Assembly (NCBI GenBank): GCA_947652115.1 | Contig: OX393565.1 | Span: 11,803,929 to 11,867,928, forward strand | Direction: 5' to 3' | From: Blastomussa wellsi | Lineage: Eukaryota; Cnidaria; Anthozoa; Scleractinia; Plerogyridae | Length of the DNA: 64,000 nucleotides | Shown: positions 39,360 to 50,289 of the stretch, piece after piece | Layout: each line of letters begins with the position of its first letter | Numbering within the stretch: the stretch's first letter is position 1 | Notes under the pieces: model-generated | What the model was told of the DNA's origin: nothing | The model's input: the letters and a program-made list of their open reading frames with translations, nothing else | The model's database searches: none | Position numbers and translations under genes: made by a program

Positions 39360-40939
39360 TCCCTACTGATAATGATTCTGTTACCTGTGACCAAAGAAGA
39401 ATAGCCAACGTTTTGAACGACCATTTCGCTTCTGTTGGATCTAAACTAGCAAATCAGTTTCCAACCGTTCAGTGTAATTATTTTGATTTTATGAACAGAG
39501 CTAACTCTCCCGATTCGTCATTTGCTTTCAACTTAGTTACCCCAGCTGAAGTGGAATTGGAAATTTTGCGCATACCAAATAACAAATTGCATGGCTTATA
39601 CTCATGTCCTACCCAACTAAGTACTCAACAAATGTTGTAAGCAGTATACTCGCAGAAATAATAAATCTTTCTATTTCGTCTGGGATGTATCCCACTAAAT
39701 TAAAAAAGGCAAAAATTATTCCTATTTTTAAAGCTGAAGATAACACTAATGCAAACAATTACAGGCCTATTTCTTTGCTGTCTAACTTTAATAGGATCTT
39801 CGAAAAATTGGTCTACTCCAGAATGGAATCTTTCATTGAGCAAAATGATATACTTTCTCCATCTCAATATGGCTTCTGCAAAGTGCATTCAACTCAGCAT
39901 GCAATTCTTGACATTGTAAGTACTATACAAGAAAACATGGACAAGTGCTTGTTCTCATGTGGTATATTCATTGACCTGAAAAAGTCAGTTGGTCATAAAA
40001 TTCTTTTGCACAAGTTATATCACTATGGTTTTCGTGGTGTTATAAGTAAGTGGTTCTCATCTTACTTGGATGGTCGAACTCAAACTACGCAAATTGGCTC
40101 TTATATATCTAAAACGCAGTACTAGGCCCATTACTTTTCCTAATCTATATCAACGATATCCAAGAATCCTCTGACAAACTTAAACTTTATTTGTTTGCTG
40201 ACGACACAAATGCTGTATATGCTGACAAAAATCTTAAGTCCCTTGAGTTGACTGTAAATCAAGAACTCTCCAAGTTGTTCGATTGGCTAACAGCTAATAA
40301 ATTAACCTTAAATATTAAAAAAACAAATTTTGTTATCTTGAGACCAGCTCAGAGAAAACTTAATTATCATCCCAAAATTATGATATTCGATAATAATCAA
40401 AATAAGAATGTGGCTCTAGAAAGTAAAGAAACTGTAAGATATCTAGGTGTAATAATTGACAATAACCTTTCTTGGAAACATCACATTGTTTTGTAGGATT
40501 GATTTGTAAATTGCGGCATTTTCTTCCAAGACATACTCTGTTAACCATTTATAGATCCCTAGTTACTCCTTACTTAACTTATGGCTTGATGGTTTGGGGC
40601 CAAGCATATAAATCACACCTTGAAAAGCTTCTCATGCTCCAAAAGCGAGCTCTTCTCTTCATCTATTTTTCTGAGCGAAATCAGCATGCGATTCCTTTAT
40701 TTATTACGATTACGATTTTTGCATTATGATCTTTTAGCTAACCTTATGTTTGAAATAAGACACAGAAATGCTCCTGGGAACATTCAAGATCTCTTTCAAG
40801 ACATTTCTGATATTCATTCTTATAATACTCGATCCTCTGTTTCAAATAATTTTTATACACAAAGTTCTAGACTCTCAATTAAAGTGAACTCATTCTCTAG
40901 AATCGGAACTAAAATTTGGAATGAAATGCCTGTCTTTAA
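39360..40939 (+). pseudogene. LINE reverse transcriptase, 5' of the nested element
   Basis: Pieces in different frames give NHFASVGSKLANQF, IIPIFKAEDNTNANNYRPIS, LSPSQYGFCKVHSTQHAI, CGIFIDLKKSVGHK (catalytic block with FIDLKK in place of FLDLSKAFD, so the pattern is altered), GPLLFLIYINDI, LFADDTNAVY (FADD box) and LGVIIDNNLSWKHHI, then LRHFLPRHTLLTIYRSL and IGTKIWNEMP. Frameshifts occur near 39600, 40120, 40495 and 40690. It would have primed and copied LINE RNA at the target. Confidence 0.85.
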
Positions 40940-41716
40940 AGTGCCTATAAAATGAAAAACAAGTTAACTTTATTTGAAAGGCATTTCAAAATGACGGGGA
41001 ATGGCGTTTTCCTTTATGCGATATCTTCTCTCGTTCCAGAGACATTCAAGTTTTTGTATTATGCAAATTAGATGTCTGATGATGTCACAAGGGTGACAGA
41101 AAAAGGCTAAAAACACAAAATCGAGAGTAACTCTGCAAATAATAGGGCAAAGGAGTTGAAACTTGGCACCCATGTTGTACCCAAAGAAATACACCAGATA
41201 CATCAGATGGTGTATATCACTATGGCAACAGTCTTGGTATCAGTCTCTTTTATGCAGGAATGATAATTCCTGTATTTGATCTTTACCAAACATCATCCAC
41301 TTGCTAAAGGTTATTAAGGAGACCTAGTGCATTGTGGACATGTTTCAAATAAACCAGATATTTGTCCTTATCGAGTCACTAATGGTAATATTTGATTCAA
41401 ATAGGAAAGAGACTGGAACCAAGACAGTTGTCATAGCAACATCAAAATATGCACCAACTGGTGTATTCTTAGGGTGCAACACAGGTGTCAAGTTTCAATT
41501 GCATTGCTCCATTATTTACAGAGTTATTCTCGATTTTGTGTTTTTAGCCCATTTTCTGTCAACCTTGTGATGTCAGAAGTCATCTAATTTGCATAATACA
41601 AAAACTTTAATATCTCTGGAACAAGAGAAGATATCGCAGAAAGGAAAACGCCATTCTTCATTTTGAAGTGCCTTTCAAATAAGGTTAACTTGGTTTTCAT
41701 TTCATAGGCACTTTAA
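40936..41716. mobile_element. Palindromic TTAA-flanked non-autonomous element (piggyBac-like), 773 bp
   Basis: The element 40940-41712 starts AGTGCCTATAAAATGAAA and ends TTTCATAGGCACT. TTAA lies on both sides (40936-40939 and 41713-41716), as for piggyBac transposons. Inverted arms extend roughly 300 bp inward with moderate divergence. No transposase. It interrupts the LINE RT; the LINE thumb resumes with RKLPKNVFKRKIKQIL. Confidence 0.85.
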
Positions 41717-41860
41717 GAAAACTTCCAAAAAATGTTTTTAAGAGGAAAATAAAACAAATACTTTTTTAAATTCTTGCTTCAGACGACTGTTATATTGATC
41801 TTCCAGTAATCATTCAAAAAGTAAAGCTGAATTTTTTTCACCTTAGCATGTATTTATTAA
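41717..41860 (+). pseudogene. LINE C-terminal fragment after the nested element
   Basis: RKLPKNVFKRKIKQIL, a TAA, then ASDDCYID and IIQKVKLNFFH in shifted phase match the end of the LINE ORF interrupted at 40936. Confidence 0.6.
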
Positions 41861-42835
41861 TTTTCAATAATATCATATTAGTGTATTTCTAGTTCCTTGT
41901 TGTAACCGTTGTCAATTACTATTTGTAATACCGTTAATTTATTAGTGGTCTCTGTAGGCAACCTCGAACCCAGACCTTCGCTCTTTGTAAAAATATAATT
42001 GCACATACTATACATTGCAGGGTTAGTAAGTAATGGGTGAGGAGAGGCACCATGAGATAGTCATGTCAATGTGATTATTTCTTTCATTGCTCTCTTGGAG
42101 GTTGGTTGGTCACATCTTTGATGTGCTTCAATGTGACTGCGCGATGCAGTTAAGAGCTATATGTGCCATTCATCATTTGACTGAGTAACTGCACAATGCA
42201 GTTCCAGTCAAGACCCACAGAGAAAACAGAGCTAGCAATTCACCTCAATTTAATGGTTAGTTACCCCTTCTAACTGCTCCAGTGGGTGCTAACATTACAG
42301 AGCCACCTGCTTCAAATTTTACTGAAAGCACTGAGTTTCAAGTATTACTGTAAGAATGTCTTTAGGTTCTCTTATTAACTTGCGGCATATGGCACGCTGT
42401 ATGTGTTAGCAGGTAACTCACTCTTCAAATTTGGATGTGAGCAGTCTCTCAAGTGCTGGTAACATTTCCAGACAGGCTCCCATGGACAAGGCTTGCCCTT
42501 CAGATGATAGATCACGTACTCTGCAATAATGTTGAAGGAAAAACCGAGCTTGAGCCTACATAAATTGTAACACATCTAAAAAAAAGAATTTAACATCAAT
42601 CTTAGCACAACTACCCCCTTGGGGTACTCCGTTAAATGTACTATGGGGGTGTGCCACAGAGCCTTTGGAACTTACAAACCTGTTCCAAACAAAAATTTGA
42701 AAAAATAGGTAAACTTTTCCAAAACAGAATAGACTGGTAATGGCTTGCATAAGAATAAGAATACCGTACATCAGAAAAAAACTCACAGAGAAGCAATGGG
42801 GAGCCATGTTTGTATGTATGAATTTTCAAACCATG
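41861..42835. other. Non-coding; no recognised gene
   Basis: A minus open frame at 42375-42575 (EYVIYHLKGKPCPWEPVW) lacks a recognisable family and flanking splice evidence. Nothing else found. Confidence 0.35.
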
Positions 42836-42837
42836 CA

Positions 42838-43220
42838 TGTTGAAGTTGCCAGGTGCCTGGAAACAGATGACTTCATCTTGCTGCTGATGAAATTTCTCAT
42901 TTGAAGGGTACAGGTGAAGGAACTCTGCTCCGACAATGGATCAAACTTCATTGGGGCTGATCGGGAAATTGATGAGGCTACTGAACAAATTGCATGACTA
43001 CGAGAAAGTGGGTAGAGAGTTGTTGCAGCATGGCTGTAAGTGGGTGTTTCACCCTCCAGAGCATTGCCCATGTCTGGAGGTTGCGAAGGAACTCCGTGAA
43101 GAGGAGCCTGAAGGCTATCCTTGCTAAATAGCTTATCAATGAAGAGGTACACCAAACAGTGCTCACTGAAGCCAAATGAATTTTCTATAAACCATTATAT
43201 AGATAGTCTTTGTCACTTAT
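42838..43220 (+). pseudogene. BEL/Pao integrase fragment
   Basis: On plus, VARCLETDDFILLLMKFL is followed after a stop by QVKELCSDNGSNFIGADREIDEATEQI, which contains the second catalytic Asp of the integrase (SDNGSNF). In shifted frames follow CKWVFHPP, MSGGCEG, SLRAILAK-type and INEEVHQTVLTEAK. These blocks are in the order of a BEL/Pao integrase core. The family differs from the BEL element at 22365. About 120 codons remain with at least three breaks. Confidence 0.7.
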
Positions 43221-44990
43221 ATGGATGGATGGATATAGAGTAGATGGTACAGAGTATCTGAAACATGTCTTCTAAGCATTATCTTTAAATGCATAGTTAC
43301 AGCAAGCTATATATTGCACATAGCGTATTACAAGTATCATAGGTAATGTATTGTAACTATTAAACAGGCAGTTGCAAAGAAAAAAGTTAGGAAATGGGTC
43401 ATCTATTTAATCATTTTAAGTAATACATACCTGCTAGTCAGAAATGGCATGATGTCAATCAAGACAGAGTCATCTTTCAGCCTAATCATAAAAAACAGTT
43501 CAATTGACAGATATCAAACCCATACATTGCATTACCCATTGCACATATGAAGCGTTATTTTTTAACTTGCTATTTATAAAGTTTAGCATGCAGGCTTCGT
43601 ACCCTTTTTTTGGACTAAAAATTCAAGGACAGTTCAAGGACAAATTTCCATTTTTCAAGGACTCCACACACTACAAAATCCAGCCTTAATCAGCTACCGG
43701 TAATTATAGTAGCGAGTGTGCCTACCAGACAGGTAAAAGTCTAGGTTGATTGAAATTAGCTACAAATTTCAAGGACTTTCCTGCACTGACTGCAATTTGC
43801 ATGGACTTTTAAGGCCTTGAATTTTCATTCTGAGATTTAAGGACTTTCAAGGTGCAGTGATGTCAAGCTGGTTGCATCTTAGATCAGGAGATGAGGTGAT
43901 GATTGAGAAGACTAAGCGTTGAGGAGGAAGATGTTACATTAGCAGCAATACACTATGAAAGTTGCCAAAATGAGAGTTAAGGCTGTTGACTGTGACCTCT
44001 CAGGCGGTAAAATTTTTTATAAAGCTTGGGCTGAATGCACAGTAAGTGAACTGATGAGAAACGGCTAGACAAGCCATTCACTGAAAAAGGGTCAAAAAAT
44101 GCAGAAAATTTTCCAATGGATCAGGTTGAACAGCTGAAAGACAAAAGAAGGTGCCCAAAGTTAATTAAAACGGTAACACTCTGCCTTTAAAACCACAATT
44201 TGTGAAGAAGTTCAACCGAATCGACTCGAAGCTCTCATTCCCTTGACGCACTCCGACTTACGGGATTACTTTAGTTTTAGAATACTTTATAGGGGTTTAT
44301 GGCATGCGATGAAAATGAGTTAACCTGAGGTGGTCAATTGAGGCATAGTGATATCTTATAAAGCAGCAATCATACACTAATGACATAATGGAAGCTTTGT
44401 TTGATCAATATCACACCGCCTGCAAATAGCAAGGCTAATCGAGGCAGGTGGTGTGTGGACGGCTTAAGATTTATTACAATAGTTGAAGTGAAAAAGTACC
44501 ATATTTATAATAAAAAGGGTCAGTCACGGGAAAAAAAAAAGGAAAAGAAAAGAGAGAGAAAAAAAGAAAAATAGAAAAATAGAAAAGAGAAATTGAGATA
44601 AGAAAATTGAAAATTGAGGCAGCTATTTAGATGTTTAGTTTTCTTGCAAAGCTCTTACAAGTATTTCGTGAATATTTTTATGTGTCTCGAATTGCCTGAA
44701 GCCTGACTTGCATAAACGTAGGAAAAAAACCTTTAAAAAACAAAATCCAACAATTTTTATTTGGGGTGCTTGGTGATGAGGATGGTTATGTCGATGTCTC
44801 AACATTAATCTCAAAAATTGCCAGAAAAAATTTTGCAACAAATTTGCATTTTCTTTTGTTCTACACTACCATGTTTAGCAATTGTTTTTAAAAAATGTGC
44901 CACCATGATTAGGCAGAATGATGACTTCAGTTTGGGTCTTGAAACACTCAATGGAAAATTGCTCTAAAGGATGTTGTACTTTATTACTGT
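43221..44990. other. Non-coding; low-complexity purine tract at 44528-44600
   Basis: ATGGATGGATGG microrepeat at 43220-43240 and an A/G-rich tract (GAAAAAAAAAAGGAAAAGAAA...) at 44528-44600. No gene recognised. Confidence 0.4.
44636..44690. repeat. 55-bp direct repeat, copy 1
   Basis: GCAAAGCTCTTACAAGTATTTCGTGAATATTTTTATGTGTCTC recurs at 45340-45391. Read on minus both encode KNIHEILVRALQ, which might be a duplicated exon or simply a repeat. Confidence 0.75.
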
Positions 44991-44992
44991 CG

Positions 44993-46137
44993 AACCAAAG
45001 TGAAGCATACCCCCCTACAGTAAAATTAATGAATCGATTATTGGAAAATTGAACTGGTTATTTGTTTCAATGTTGCATTCGGTTTGAGAAGGAACGGATC
45101 AATGCTCAACTCTTTAACTTTAGACAGTTTGATTTTGTTACTTTGCTATGTATATAGTTTGTTCTTAGGTTTAGTATTTCTACACGACCCCATAAGCTGC
45201 ACATCTTTCATTATTATTGTCTTGAAATAAAGATAAAAAAGACGATTTTTGATTGCACTAGGCAAGAGCTTTTCTTGGCTACCTACATCTCGCAGAACTT
45301 GCAGACATTCTTATTCGTGTAAATGGTGGGAAGAAAAGAGTTTTCTGCAAAGCTCTTACAAGTATTTCGTGAATATTTTTACGTGTCTCACTCCCGCCAA
45401 GGGAAAAAGTAGTCAAGGTTCCGTATGTACCGTTCCAAATCGCCAATTGTCTTCCTAACATTACACGCTGCCACTTGCAAGTCACAAATTTCCAGTCTGA
45501 ATTTGTCTGAGAGGTTTCCCAAGATTCGGTCATGCAAGTTAGTTCCTTGCCGCCATTTTGAAAAGGAAACAATAATTTGTAAAAAATGGACAACAACTTT
45601 GAGTTTACAAGACATGTTTCGATCGATCATCGGTCACCTTCAGTCGCAAGTGTTCGCTACAGTGCCCATTTGAATTTGTGTCAATGTTATAACTCGAACT
45701 TATGTAATACATTTCCGTTAGAATTTAAATTACCGGTAAACGATACAACAATACTAAATGCAAACAATCGAATGCGCGCGCAGACAGTGTAACAAAAGAA
45801 CAAACAAACGAAAGTGCTTAATGGCAGGAAATTACAACAACAACAACAACAAAAACTACAGTAAACTAACACTAAAACATAAATGTAGCTAAAAAGATAG
45901 AGTTAGCTCCGCATGTTTTAGCTGCCTATTTAGATTGGGATTTTCCCAGCGGATATGAGCAGCCAATTCCATATTAGGAGCATCTCTTGTTCACCTAGTC
46001 CAATCAAACCTCAACTTTGATTAGAGCATTGATGCGCGCCTTTTCAAACCGAATGCAATATTCAAAACGAATAACGGGTTCAATTTTCCAATAATCAATT
46101 CATTAATGTACTCTTGTGGGTATGCTTCACTTGGTTT
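44993..46137. mobile_element. 1.15-kb TIR element
   Basis: The left end AACCAAAGTGAAGCATACCC, TTATTGGAAAATTGAAC and GCATTCGGTTTGA is matched in reverse complement at the right end (GGGTATGCTTCACTTGGTTT, GTTCAATTTTCCAATAA, TCAAACCGAATGC), giving arms of about 120 bp. The interior has no transposase frame that I can recognise. Confidence 0.72.
45340..45391. repeat. 55-bp direct repeat, copy 2
   Basis: See 44636-44690; this copy lies within the TIR element. Confidence 0.75.
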
Positions 46138-46339
46138 GAATGTAAAACAAGATACATGAAGGACAGAACTTACCGAAGAAGGTACTCAATCAAGGCATTT
46201 GTATCCTGTTTTAAGAGATCAAGAACAACAATAAATGAAAACCTGAGGAATACCAACAATATTATTATGAAAGATTAAAAAAAAGCAAAAAGGAAAAGAA
46301 ATGTAATTGAATATCTCTTTCATTAAGCTGCAGATAAAG

Positions 46340-48857
46340 TATTATTTTTTTTTATTTTTATTTTTTTTGATTTGCCAAAAATAGAATTATAATACAATGA
46401 TTAATAAATAAAAACAGCTCAATATACAGATAACGATGAAAATACAAAACTACAGTATAATATGTTAAGGTGGAAAGCAAAATGGCGAGGGAACCTAATA
46501 AAAAACCACGGGGCTTGTAAGCTTAAGTTCCCTCACAATAAACACGAGATGACTGATATTAGATAATTTATGACAAGTCTTATTTGAAAACAGAGTTAAT
46601 AGTTATCAATAATATATGCTTTAAGTTTTTTTTTGAAAGATGCCAGTGATGAAGTGCCCGAAATTTCAGGTGAAAGAGAATTGAAGAATTTGGGACCTTG
46701 AAAGAATACGGAGAATTGCCGGATATTTGTTCTACATAACGGAAGACGAAAGGAATTTGCATGCCTTGTATTGTAGCGATGGATTTGGTTGTTGATTGCG
46801 AATATGTTCTCAAATTTTCGAGGGAGAATAGCCTTCTTAAACGAGAACATAAACTGACCTAGATGCATTAAATGAATATCTTGAAATTTAAGCAAGTTAA
46901 GCTTCTTAAAAATAGGTTCTGTATGAGCATTATAATAGGACTTGTTCACTATCCTAATTACACGTTTTTGCAAGATTACAATTCTTTGAAGGTTAGTTTT
47001 ATAAGTTGATCCCCAGACTAGATTACAGTAATTAAGGTATGGAAGTATCATTGCGTTGTATAACATGCGAAGAGAGGGAGTTGAAAGATAAAAACTAGAT
47101 CTAAAAATTATACCAATAGATTTAGATATTTTATCCGCTAGGCTCGATATATGAGACTTCCAAGTTAAGTTGTCATCTAAAATTACCCCAAGAAAGACTA
47201 TTTCATTGACCTGTGCAATGGTTCTCTCATTAATAACAACATTAAAGTCTGAGGAAGTTTTTTTTTGTCGTGGTTTGAATTCCATGAAATTTGTTTTAGT
47301 TAAGTTCAAAGAGAGTCTGTTTGCTCTGAACCAATTTGACAGTTTAATTAATTCGCAGTTTAGAAAACTAATTAACAAATCAGGGTCTTTGTGTGAGATG
47401 AATAAATTTGTGTCGTCTGCGAATATGATTGATTCAAGATTTGAAGCGTTGTTCAAATCATTTATGTATAAGATAAAAAAAAGCGGGCCTAGAATTGACC
47501 CTTGCGGAACCCCACAGCAGATCTTATGAGGGGTTGATCTCAATCTATTGTATTCAACAAATTGAGTTCTTTCATTGAAGTAACTTTTCACGCGAATACC
47601 GTAGTGATAGAGTTTGTCAAAAAGAATTTCGTGATTCACAGTGTCAAAGGCCTTAGAAAGATCTAGAAATACTCCGACAGCATGCTCTTTGCGATCCAGA
47701 GCAGACGAAATTTTGTCATACAAGTCGATAAGTGCATGAGTGGTAGAATGATTTTTTCTAAACCCATATTGGTTATCACAAAGAATGTGGAAATCATTTA
47801 GATAACTTAAAATGTGATTATAAACAATACGCTCTAGGAATTTTGAAAAGCAAGGAAGGATGGAAACAGGCCTATAATTAGAAAAAATAGCTTTGTCGCC
47901 AGTTTTGAAAATAGGCACCACACGAGCGATTTTCATTTGGTCTGGAACAATACCATGCATAATAGATAAATTAACAATGTGCGTAAGCGGAGAAGAAATG
48001 AAGTTTATAGACTGCTTTATAATAGACATAGGAATGTTGTCATAACCAGCAGCTTTACCAGATTGAAATTGGTTTGCAATAGCAATAATTTCTTCTTCCG
48101 TTGCCAAGTTTAGAAAAATCGATTGATTGAAAGTTCCAGATAAAAAATTTTTGTGGGATATGCTTGATCGTATTCCCTTGGCCAGGTTTGGCCCGATGTT
48201 GGAAAAATATTGACAAAATTTGTTTGCAATAGCTACTGGATCAGTTATTTCCAGATCATCTGCTTTAAATGATTGGTTGGATTTTAGTTTTGGTTTTCTT
48301 TTATATATGAGATCGTTGAGCAACCTCCAAGTAGCTCTCATGTTGGTTTTGGACTCATTTAGTTTTTTATCATAATATAGCCTTTTGGCAATTCTCAAGG
48401 AGTGATTTAGTTTGTTCCTATACTCTTTATACAGCGCATTGTTCTGAGCAGATGTATCAGAAAGATATTGCTTGTATAGTTTGTTCTTACGTTTTACACA
48501 TTTGAGTAAGCCCTTCGATAACCAAGGCTTCTTAAGTTGATTCTTTCTCTTTAATTTTTTGAGTGGAAAACATGAATTGTAAATCTGCGAAAATTTACTA
48601 AGAAATCTGTCGTAACAGATTTTAGGATCATTGTATCCAGGAATTTGTGACCAATCAGTACTTCCAAGTTGTTGGAGAAAGTCCAAAGTGTTCGCTTCGT
48701 TCTTATTACGCACAAATATAATTTCTCTGGACCTTACTTTATTGGGGTTAGCATATGGCCATTGTATATGCATGAAGGAATTTGAGTGGGTTTTATTATT
48801 TTTACAGAGGTAAAAAGGTAAAATCTGTGACAAAGTTTCCCTAACCTTCGGTGCCAA
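46340..48857 (-). mobile_element. 5'-truncated LINE (CR1/L2/jockey-like) with A-rich tail
   Basis: The insertion reads on minus. It starts inside the endonuclease/RT boundary near 48857, carries one open RT frame, a 3' untranslated region and ends in an A-rich tail (AAATAAAAATAAAAAAAAATAATA) at about 46342-46372. Truncation at the 5' end is typical of LINE integration. Confidence 0.85.
46596..48857 (-). CDS. LINE reverse transcriptase, 753 codons open, 5'-truncated
   Basis: The longest convincing open frame of the window. Residue 12 onward (ILPFYLCKNN) is the tail of the endonuclease. A linker with KKPWLSKGLLKCVKRKN (about 108-124) follows, then RT blocks IFSNYRPVSILP (325-336), NQYGFRKNHSTTHALI (362-377), VGVFLDLSKAFDTVNH (394-409, first Asp), GVPQGSILGPLFFILY (449-464), IIFADDTNLF (477-486, FADD) and LGVILDDNLTWKSHI, and a C-terminal YNTRHANSFRLP. 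A short deletion joins YHYGIR to VKSYFNERTQ. No stop or frameshift occurs, so it is much younger than the LINE at 37651, but without endonuclease and 5' UTR it is not autonomous. The ATG is internal and only nominal. Confidence 0.88.
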   Translation of the reverse strand: MAPKVRETLSQILPFYLCKNNKTHSNSFMHIQWPYANPNKVRSREIIFVRNKNEANTLDFLQQLGSTDWSQIPGYNDPKICYDRFLSKFSQIYNSCFPLKKLKRKNQLKKPWLSKGLLKCVKRKNKLYKQYLSDTSAQNNALYKEYRNKLNHSLRIAKRLYYDKKLNESKTNMRATWRLLNDLIYKRKPKLKSNQSFKADDLEITDPVAIANKFCQYFSNIGPNLAKGIRSSISHKNFLSGTFNQSIFLNLATEEEIIAIANQFQSGKAAGYDNIPMSIIKQSINFISSPLTHIVNLSIMHGIVPDQMKIARVVPIFKTGDKAIFSNYRPVSILPCFSKFLERIVYNHILSYLNDFHILCDNQYGFRKNHSTTHALIDLYDKISSALDRKEHAVGVFLDLSKAFDTVNHEILFDKLYHYGIRVKSYFNERTQFVEYNRLRSTPHKICCGVPQGSILGPLFFILYINDLNNASNLESIIFADDTNLFISHKDPDLLISFLNCELIKLSNWFRANRLSLNLTKTNFMEFKPRQKKTSSDFNVVINERTIAQVNEIVFLGVILDDNLTWKSHISSLADKISKSIGIIFRSSFYLSTPSLRMLYNAMILPYLNYCNLVWGSTYKTNLQRIVILQKRVIRIVNKSYYNAHTEPIFKKLNLLKFQDIHLMHLGQFMFSFKKAILPRKFENIFAINNQIHRYNTRHANSFRLPLCRTNIRQFSVFFQGPKFFNSLSPEISGTSSLASFKKKLKAYIIDNY

Positions 48858-48859
48858 GA

Positions 48860-50055
48860 GCTAGGCATGAAGGTCATCACAGCAACAATTCTTCGGTGAA
48901 ACTTGTCACACAAGCCATGTGAGCAAGAAAATTTACATAAGAGATGTTTTTTCTTACCCGATTCTCTGTATTTTTCCTTTGAAATACTGAAGTTGCATGG
49001 TATTCATTTTTATGTCCAAGTTCAGTGAGCTTTTGTGTAAGCAAATATCGAACTTCGGGAAGTCAAAGAGATAATTGTCAGAATTATTGCGATTCACACG
49101 TCAGTACTGTCAGTTGTACCACTAATCAGAATATAAGCCTTCTTTGTTGTTTGAATAAAAATACAATTTATCACTCTTCCTCTGGTTTAATTAGGGTCCA
49201 AATGCACCTGTTTTGGATGTATAAAGCGACCACATGCACCAGTCATTTGATTTCATTGGTTAAAAAGCTAAAAAGCCAATCAAAAACAAGGTACACGTTT
49301 TGCTAGCGAAATGTCAGGCCTATTAAATGGCAGAAACGAAAACTATTATGCTCCACTGCAATGCTGCAAAGTGAGTACCGGTATAATCTAAGGCATAACG
49401 ACATGTATGGATTTGGAATATTAATTTTATTAAACAAGGGCAAAAGTCGGACTGATCAACCGCGGATAGCTAATTTGAATACGAATAGCAGGTATTCCAC
49501 AATTGAATCCTGGTGTATGTGCATAGTCATCACTAACAATTTCAATTCCAAGTATATAAGAGACGACCCCTATTCACATGGAATAAGACATACAAAAAAT
49601 ACTGACAATAGCTGCTATTCTTATTCAAAACCAGTGACTGAGTTGATCCGGTCAGACTTTCGTATGATCTTGTACCTGCCTATTTTTTATTTTCTTTTCA
49701 ATCAAAATATACAGAAGTCAGTAAAGAAGTCAGTAAACACTCGCCTGCGGCTCGTGTTTACTACATTTCCCTCGTGTTCTGAAATGCCTGTCGTGTTTTA
49801 TGACAGTATAATACATGGCTGAGGATTCTTCATTTGTTAATTATATTGCATTTCTTGCATTTGTTTCAGTTTGTCATCTTTGTGTGTTTACAACACCTTC
49901 CGGAACATCTTCATAGAAAATGTTCGCCACCATCCCTTGTGAATTTTCACTAGAGTAAAGCTGACGAAAAACAATAAAACAAGCTTTTTCTATGTTTTAT
50001 ACTCTGATAAAACATGAGTTTTTGACCAATCAGAGTGCGCGCAGAGTCCTATCTA
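48860..50055. other. Non-coding with MITE-like fragments
   Basis: Sequences around 49720-49830 (CCTGCGGCTCGTGTTTACTAC) and 49985-50040 (TGTTTTATACTCTGATAAAACATGAG, CCAATCAGAGTGCGCGC) look like ends of a palindromic MITE family. No gene found. Confidence 0.4.
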
Positions 50056-50059
50056 TACA

Positions 50060-50287
50060 TGTATTATAAAATCTGCTAAAATTCTGACTTTAAGCTACAA
50101 CTAAAACTACCTCTTTTCAGAAACAGTTCGCATGAAGGAAAATATCCATGGTCAACTTTTCGACAGGAAAATTAAATGTATTATTGTGTATTTTTTTAAC
50201 TGTAATTAACATATTTCTAGCATTTTATCGTTGTCTCTGAAAAGCCCCCATGGGGAGTGGACAATAAAATTTGTATTGTATTGTATG
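50060..50287 (+). mobile_element. LINE 3' end fragment
   Basis: The sequence AAAAGCCCCCATGGGGAGTGGACAATAAAATT followed by an ATTGT/ATTGTATTGTAT tail has the look of a cnidarian LINE 3' untranslated end: a hairpin CCCCATGGGG, then a short-unit tail. Confidence 0.6.
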
Positions 50288-50289
50288 GT

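Larger units (their letters stand above)
37651..41860 (+). mobile_element. LINE (CR1/L2-like), degenerate, with nested MITEs
   Basis: Endonuclease-like, linker and RT segments lie in order on plus, ending near 41860. A hairpin MITE lies in the linker and a TTAA-flanked palindromic element in the RT thumb. Upstream, 37430-37640 holds an 80-codon frame (LRKTDTSMAIHLGS) that may belong to the same element. The copy carries two deletions in the endonuclease and several frameshifts. Confidence 0.82.

Noticed and set aside
49361..49822. 153-codon plus frame
   Set aside because: Low-complexity, Asn/Tyr-rich composition typical of chance frames in this AT-rich stretch; runs into MITE sequence at its end.
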